DNA of 64,000 nucleotides from Nonomuraea sp. SYSU D8015 (GTDB lineage Bacteria > Actinomycetota > Actinomycetes > Streptosporangiales > Streptosporangiaceae). The stretch spans positions 1 to 64,000 of the forward strand of contig NZ_VJYI01000028.1 of the NCBI RefSeq assembly GCF_008065375.1. The letters run 5' to 3'. A program made the position numbers and the translations under genes. Numbering within the stretch: the first letter of the stretch is position 1; each line of letters begins with the position of its first letter. The notes beneath the pieces are model-generated. The model saw nothing but the letters and a program-made list of their open reading frames with translations, was not told the origin of the DNA and searched no databases. Below are positions 59,887 through 64,000 of this stretch, piece by piece.

Positions 59887-61018
59887 CCGGCGCGGGCGCC
59901 GGCGCCCGCAACGCCGTGGCGGCCAGGGCGACGAACGCGGCCAGCAACGCCGGCACGGCCAGCGCCCGCGGCAGCCCCGCCAGCTCTCCGGCCGCGCCGA
60001 TGACCACCGGCCCCGACAGGAACCCCAGATAGCCGATGGATGCCACCCGCGCCAGCGCCCGCCCCGCGAACGCCGGATCCCGGTGCCCCGCGGCCGAGAA
60101 CACCTGCGGCACGATGCACGACAGCCCCGCCCCGAAGCAGCCGAACCCGGCGACACCCGCCACCGGATGCCCGGACAGCAGCGCCAGCCCCAGTCCCGCG
60201 GCCGCCAGCAGCCCGCAGAAACGCACCAGCGGCACCGGCCCGAACCATGCCGCCAGCCGGTCTCCCGCCAGCCGGCCCGCGGTCATCATGACGGAGAACG
60301 CGGCGTATCCGGCGGCGGCGAATCCCGGCGAGGCGCCCAGGTCCTCGCGCAGGTAGACCGAGCTCCAGTCGGCCGCCGCCCCCTCGCCAACCAGGCAGCA
60401 GAACGCCAGCACGCCCAGGAACAGGGTCCCCTTGGGCAGCCGGCCGCCGCCGGAGGACGGGGCCGCGGAGGGAACCGGGCGCAGTGCCCACCGCGCGGCC
60501 CACCACGCCAGCGCCGCGATGACCGCCCCCACCGACCAGAACGTGGCCGCCGGCGACAGCCCGGCATGCGCGAACAGCCCGCCGGTGGCGGCCCCGGCGA
60601 ACCCGCCGACGCTGAAGACGGCGTGGAACGACGACATGACCGGCCGCCCGCAGGCCCGCTCGACCTCGACCGCGTTGGCGTTCATGGACACGTCCAGGAC
60701 GCCGTGCGCGAGGCCGAACAGCAGCAGCGAGACGGCCAGCACGGCCAGGTTCCCCGCGTACGCGGCCGGGACCAGAGCCAGGCCCTGCACCAGCGCCGCC
60801 GGGATCATGACGCGATGGCTGCCGTGCCGGTCCACCAGCCGCCCCACCGCCGTCATGCCCACGACCGCGCCGGCGGCGATGGCCAGCAGGGCCAGGCTGA
60901 ACTCGCCGTCGCCGAGCCCGAGGCGTTCCTTGACGGCGGGAATGCGCGCGGTCCACGTGCCGACGGCCGCACCGGCCAGGAAGAACAGAAGGTAGACGGC
61001 CGTGCGCTCGCGCCTCAC
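59876..61018 (-). CDS. MFS transporter
   Basis: This 380-residue transporter with about 12 helices starts MRRERTAVYLLFFLAGAAVG and has the motif-A-like loop GRLVDRHGSHRVMIPAA between helices 2 and 3. A NANAVEVERACGRPVMSSFH motif resembles the MFS group of fucose-permease/YfkF-like or YbjJ-type transporters. The substrate is unknown. GTG 61018 has GGGAGGAG 5 bases upstream. It starts 28 bases after the DeoR gene stop on the same strand, so it is the likely regulated transporter; a sugar-phosphate-linked substrate is inferred. Confidence 0.88.
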   Translation of the reverse strand: MRRERTAVYLLFFLAGAAVGTWTARIPAVKERLGLGDGEFSLALLAIAAGAVVGMTAVGRLVDRHGSHRVMIPAALVQGLALVPAAYAGNLAVLAVSLLLFGLAHGVLDVSMNANAVEVERACGRPVMSSFHAVFSVGGFAGAATGGLFAHAGLSPAATFWSVGAVIAALAWWAARWALRPVPSAAPSSGGGRLPKGTLFLGVLAFCCLVGEGAAADWSSVYLREDLGASPGFAAAGYAAFSVMMTAGRLAGDRLAAWFGPVPLVRFCGLLAAAGLGLALLSGHPVAGVAGFGCFGAGLSCIVPQVFSAAGHRDPAFAGRALARVASIGYLGFLSGPVVIGAAGELAGLPRALAVPALLAAFVALAATALRAPAPAPVSR

Positions 61019-61046
61019 CCGGTCTCCTCCCGCAGCCGCACCGGGC

Positions 61047-61802
61047 TCACGCGACCACCTCCCTGACCGTCACGCCCGCCGCCACCAGGGCGTCGCGTTC
61101 CTCCCGCGGGATGCCGGAGTCGGTCACCACCACGTCCAGCCGCGAGATGGGACACACCGCCCCGAACGCCGTCCGTGCGAACTTGCCCGAGTCGCACGCC
61201 ACGACCACCCGCCGGGCCGAGGCGATGGCCGCCTGCTTGATCGCGACCTCGGGAAGGTCGTGCGCGGTCAGGCCGTGCTCGGCCGACAGCCCGCAGCAGC
61301 CGATCACCGCCGTGTCGAACCGCAGCGCCCGGATGGAGCTCTCGGTCAGCGGGCCCATGAAGTTCAGCTCGTTCTTGCGTACCTCGCCGCCGGGCAGCAC
61401 CAGCCGCACGCGCGGCGCGGCGGCCAGCATCGCCACCGCCTGCAACGCCAGCGGCAGCACGGTCAGGCGGCGGTCCAGCAGGGCGCGGGCCACCTCGAGC
61501 GCGGTCGTGCCGCCGTCCAGCACCACCGCCTCGCCGTCGGCGATCAGCCCGGCCACCTCGGCGCCGATGCGCCGCTTGGCCTCCACCGCTTCCCGTTCGC
61601 GCACCCCGAACGGCGGCTCCTCACCGCGCAGCAGCAGCGACAGCGCGCCGCCCCTGACCCGCCGCACCACCCCCTGCTGCGCCAGTTCGTCGAGGTCGCG
61701 CCTGATCGTCATCTCCGACACCCCGTGCTCGGCGGCCAGCTCGGCGACCGACACGCTGTCCTGCACGCGCAACGCGTTCATGATGGCCTGCAAACGCTCC
61801 AT
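61047..61802 (-). CDS. DeoR/GlpR family transcriptional regulator
   Basis: This 251-residue repressor begins MERLQAIMNALRVQDSVSVA, with HTH LAAEHGVSEMTIRRDLDELA and GVVRRVRGGAL. The sugar-phosphate-binding domain shows VVLDGGTTALEVARALLD, the FMGPLTESSIRALRFDTAVI motif and a C-terminal VVVACDSGKFARTAF. DeoR proteins respond to a phosphorylated sugar. A second start at ATG 61823 would add seven residues; neither has a ribosome binding site. It is followed by the MFS gene and is divergent from a WYL regulator. Confidence 0.93.
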   Translation of the reverse strand: MERLQAIMNALRVQDSVSVAELAAEHGVSEMTIRRDLDELAQQGVVRRVRGGALSLLLRGEEPPFGVREREAVEAKRRIGAEVAGLIADGEAVVLDGGTTALEVARALLDRRLTVLPLALQAVAMLAAAPRVRLVLPGGEVRKNELNFMGPLTESSIRALRFDTAVIGCCGLSAEHGLTAHDLPEVAIKQAAIASARRVVVACDSGKFARTAFGAVCPISRLDVVVTDSGIPREERDALVAAGVTVREVVA

Positions 61803-61818
61803 GTGTTCATACAAACAC
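61803..61818. promoter_or_regulatory. inverted repeat between deoR and WYL genes
   Basis: GTGTT, six bases, AACAC lies directly at the deoR start and about 30 bases before the WYL start. It fits a regulator site for one or both divergent genes. Confidence 0.4.
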
Positions 61819-61846
61819 GACATATGTGCGCAATACAATGGTGGGT

Positions 61847-62818
61847 ATGCGCGCCAGCCGCCTGCTCTCCCTCCTCCTGCTCCTGCAGACGCGCGGCCGC
61901 ATGACCGCGCCCGAGCTGGCCGCCGAACTGGAGGTGTCGGTCCGCACCGTCTACCGCGACGTGGAGGCGTTGTCGGCGGCCGGCGTGCCCGTCTACGCCG
62001 ATCGCGGGCCCGCGGGAGGGTACCGGCTGCTGGACGGCTACCGCACCCGGCTCAACGGGCTGACCGCCGAGGAGGCGTCGTCACTGTTCCTGGCCGGGCT
62101 GCCGGGGCCGGCGGCCGAGCTGGGCCTGGCGGAGGTGGCGGCCACGGCGGAGCTGAAGCTGCTGGCCGCGCTGCCGCCGGAGCCGCGCTCGCACGCCTCC
62201 CGGATGCGCGAGCGGTTCCTGCTGGACGTGCCGAGCTGGTACCGCTCCGGCGACGACGTGCCGCACCTGGGCGAGGTGGCCGAGGCGGTGTGGGACCAGC
62301 GGCCGCTGCACATGACCTACCGCCGCTGGGGGCAGCAGGAGGTCGACCGGGTGATCCACCCGTACGGGCTGGTGCTCAAGGGCGGCTCCTGGTATCTGGT
62401 GGCGGCCCCGCCGGACGGCGCCCCGCGCACGTACCGGGTGGCGCGGATCCTGACGCTGGAGACGCTGCCCGGGCACTTCCAGCGGCCGGAGGGGTTCGAG
62501 CTGGCCGCCTTCTGGAGCGCGTACGCCAAGGAGTTCCGCGAGCGGATGTACACCGCCGAGGCCGTCGTCAAGCTCGCCCCCGGCCGAGGCGAGCTGCTGG
62601 CCTACACGATGGGCCGCGACGTCGTCGACGCCGCCCTGGCCGCGGCGGGGGAGCCGGACCCGGAGGGCTGGCTCACGCTCACCCTGCCGGTGGAGTCGAT
62701 CACGCACGCCCGCTGGCTGCTGCTGCGCATGGGCGCCGACGTCGAGGTGCTGGAGCCGCCCGAGCTGCGCGCGATGATGCGCGAGGCGGCCGCCGAGCTG
62801 AGCAAGCTGTACGGCTAA
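61847..62818 (+). CDS. WYL domain transcriptional regulator
   Basis: This 323-residue regulator has an N-terminal winged HTH (RLLSLLLLLQTRGRMTAPEL, EVSVRTVYRDVEALSAAGVP, then YADRGPAGGYRLLDGYRTRL). The WYL domain spans about residues 145-215 and includes KGGSWYLVAAPP, and a WCX dimer domain follows. Such proteins sense nucleic acid or nucleotides and regulate DNA-damage, defence or metabolic genes. TACAAT lies seven bases before ATG 61847, suggesting a leaderless transcript. ATG 61838 is an alternative. It is followed by a LysE exporter 41 bases later. Confidence 0.93.
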   Translation: MRASRLLSLLLLLQTRGRMTAPELAAELEVSVRTVYRDVEALSAAGVPVYADRGPAGGYRLLDGYRTRLNGLTAEEASSLFLAGLPGPAAELGLAEVAATAELKLLAALPPEPRSHASRMRERFLLDVPSWYRSGDDVPHLGEVAEAVWDQRPLHMTYRRWGQQEVDRVIHPYGLVLKGGSWYLVAAPPDGAPRTYRVARILTLETLPGHFQRPEGFELAAFWSAYAKEFRERMYTAEAVVKLAPGRGELLAYTMGRDVVDAALAAAGEPDPEGWLTLTLPVESITHARWLLLRMGADVEVLEPPELRAMMREAAAELSKLYG

Positions 62819-62859
62819 TTCAGGCGAGATCGGGACACCGGGTCTGTCATGATCCGGCC

Positions 62860-63474
62860 ATGTATCTTCTCGCGTTCGTCGGTGCGTGCGTCCTGGTGGC
62901 CATGGTGCCCGGCGTCAGCACCGCCATCATCCTGCGCCAGACCCTCCGCTCCGGCCGCGGCAGCGGCATGGCCGCCACGCTGGGCAACGAGACCGGCATC
63001 CTGCTGTGGGGCCTGGCCGCCGCGTTCGGGCTGTCGGCGCTGCTGGTGGCCTCCCAGCTGGCCTACGACGTCATGCGCGTGATCGGCGCCGTGGTGCTGG
63101 TCGTGATGGGCGCGCAGTCGCTGTGGCAGGCCCGCAGGGGCGCGGCGCCGCCGCCCGAGGTCGCCACGGCCGCGAACTGGCGCGGCTCCTACCTGGCCGG
63201 GGTCGGGACGTGCGTGGCCAACCCGAAGGCGGCGGTGTTCGCGATGTCGTTCCTGCCGCAGTTCGTCCCGGCCGGGCACAACGTGCCGGTCACGCTGGTG
63301 ACGCTCGCCGTCGTGTGGGTGCTGGTCGACCTGCTCTGGTACGGCCTGCTCATCTGGGCGGTGGCCAAGGCCAAGGACTGGCTGGGCCGCCCGGCGGTGC
63401 GGCGCCGGCTGGAGCAGCTCTCCGGCGTGGTGCTCATCGGGCTGGGCGTGCGGCTGGTGGTGGAGTCCCGATGA
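62860..63474 (+). CDS. LysE family translocator
   Basis: This 204-residue inner-membrane exporter of the LysE/RhtB family has six helices. It starts MYLLAFVGACVLVAMVPGVS (the family motif around GP/GV near residue 18), then TLGNETGILLWGLAAAFGLS, and TCVANPKAAVFAMSFLPQFV is the diagnostic NPK block. It exports amino acids or homoserine-lactone-like compounds. The ATG at 62860 is preceded by CATGAT. The last codon overlaps the start of the hydrolase gene (ATGA), so the two are coupled. Confidence 0.92.
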   Translation: MYLLAFVGACVLVAMVPGVSTAIILRQTLRSGRGSGMAATLGNETGILLWGLAAAFGLSALLVASQLAYDVMRVIGAVVLVVMGAQSLWQARRGAAPPPEVATAANWRGSYLAGVGTCVANPKAAVFAMSFLPQFVPAGHNVPVTLVTLAVVWVLVDLLWYGLLIWAVAKAKDWLGRPAVRRRLEQLSGVVLIGLGVRLVVESR

Positions 63475-64000
63475 CGATCTGGCACGCCGAGTACGGCGCG
63501 GGCGAGCCGGTGGTGCTGCTGCATTCGACGGCGGCCGACTCGGGCATGTGGCGGTCGCAGGTGGACGCCCTGGCCGGGCGGTTCCGGGTGATCACCGTGG
63601 ACTTCCGCGGGTACGGCCGCAGCCCGTACGGGGCGGACGGCGCCTACAGTGACGCGGCCGACGTGGCCGAGGTGCTGGCCGGGCTGGGCGTGGGCCGGGC
63701 GGCGCTGGTCGGCTCCTCGGGCGGGACACGGGTCGCGCTGGAGCTGGCGGCCGCCGGGCTCGCCGACCGGCTCGTCCTGCTCAACCCGGTCGCCGACGTG
63801 CCGCCCAGCGAGGACGTGCGGGCGTACTGGACGGAGGAGGAGCGGCTGGTCGAGGCCGGCGACCTCGACCGGGCGGCCCGGCTGACCGCGCGCACCCTCC
63901 TCGGCCCGCACGCGTCCGACGCGGCCGGGGAGCGGCTGGCGGCCATGCAGCGGCGCGCGTACGAGCTGCAGGTGGGCGGCGAGGCGGAGAGCGCGGCGGA
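63471..64000 (+). CDS. alpha/beta hydrolase, truncated by the window edge
   Basis: The visible 176 residues begin MTIWHAEYGAGEPVVLLHST, then RFRVITVDFRGYGRSPYG and the nucleophile elbow AALVGSSGGTRVALEL (Ser in GSSGG), typical of the epoxide-hydrolase/haloperoxidase-like group. The catalytic acid and His lie beyond the right edge. ATG 63471 overlaps the LysE stop. It may act on the compound handled by the exporter. Confidence 0.88.
   Translation, partial: MTIWHAEYGAGEPVVLLHSTAADSGMWRSQVDALAGRFRVITVDFRGYGRSPYGADGAYSDAADVAEVLAGLGVGRAALVGSSGGTRVALELAAAGLADRLVLLNPVADVPPSEDVRAYWTEEERLVEAGDLDRAARLTARTLLGPHASDAAGERLAAMQRRAYELQVGGEAESAA

Overview
The window is about 70-75% GC, densely coded on both strands, and uses GTG and TTG starts, stop/start overlaps and many probable leaderless transcripts. 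It is chromosomal DNA of a filamentous actinobacterium. Genes of the classical o-succinylbenzoate menaquinone route (menE, menC, menD), rbpA, an HrdB-like sigma factor, a clpP pair and an lnt/polyprenol-mannose synthase pair point to a Streptosporangiaceae-like organism (Nonomuraea or a relative) rather than Streptomyces, which mostly makes menaquinone from futalosine. That placement is inference. I see no rRNA, complete tRNA, CRISPR array or intact mobile element; the only clear mobile-element trace is the 3' end of an IS630-type transposase at the left edge.

Layout. 0-8.5 kb: transposase end, a tandem glycine riboswitch driving gcvP, a TPR protein, small hypothetical genes, a TetR regulator with its operator at its own start, and a principal-type sigma factor facing a strong terminator. 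8.6-13 kb: a secreted small protein and the menaquinone genes (menE divergent from menC-menD). 13-24 kb: a PAS-SpoIIE phosphatase overlapping a 5'-3' exonuclease gene, an M24 peptidase, a cytochrome P450, a divergent HD-domain/PP2C pair, a very large LuxR-type (LAL) regulator expanded by in-frame minisatellites, and a terpene-synthase-like protein. 24-29 kb: an orphan CvnD-like GTPase, an Lrp/AsnC regulator, and an overlapping trio (GT87 mannosyltransferase, acid-sugar dehydratase, GntR regulator). 29-35.7 kb: a six-gene sugar operon (ROK repressor, ABC importer, GH4 glycosidase, BadF-type sugar kinase) preceded by a perfect 21-bp palindrome. 35.7-42.6 kb: a HelR/HelD-type RNA polymerase helicase, lnt, polyprenol-phosphate mannose synthase, FxsA, and rbpA with a textbook SigR promoter. 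42.7-46 kb: a membrane protein under clustered operator palindromes, a frameshifted SnoaL-like gene divergent from an HxlR regulator, and a UMF1-family transporter. 46-51 kb: a minus-strand run moxR, DUF58, VWA, methyltransferase, SPOUT methyltransferase, GDPD. 51-57 kb: a kinase-N-lobe-like membrane protein, a DUF2268 metalloprotease behind a MerR-type promoter, a DJ-1/PfpI protein divergent from an AraC/GlxA regulator, and two clpP genes. 57-64 kb: an M20 peptidase, a TauE exporter, an MFS/DeoR pair divergent from a WYL regulator, a LysE exporter and a truncated alpha/beta hydrolase.

Genes working together. Likely functional units are riboswitch-gcvP (glycine cleavage), menC-menD with menE, the ROK-ABC-GH4-kinase operon (uptake and intracellular phosphorylation/cleavage of a glycoside), lnt with ppm (envelope lipoprotein and mannolipid synthesis), moxR-DUF58-VWA, and clpP-clpP. 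Two RNA polymerase-associated stress factors (the helicase and RbpA) lie within 5 kb of each other. I found no wholly new multi-gene system. The least explained items are the pseudokinase-like protein facing the MoxR operon, the MerR-type promoter on a DUF2268 gene with no MerR nearby, the degenerate terpene-synthase fold and the minisatellite-expanded LAL regulator.
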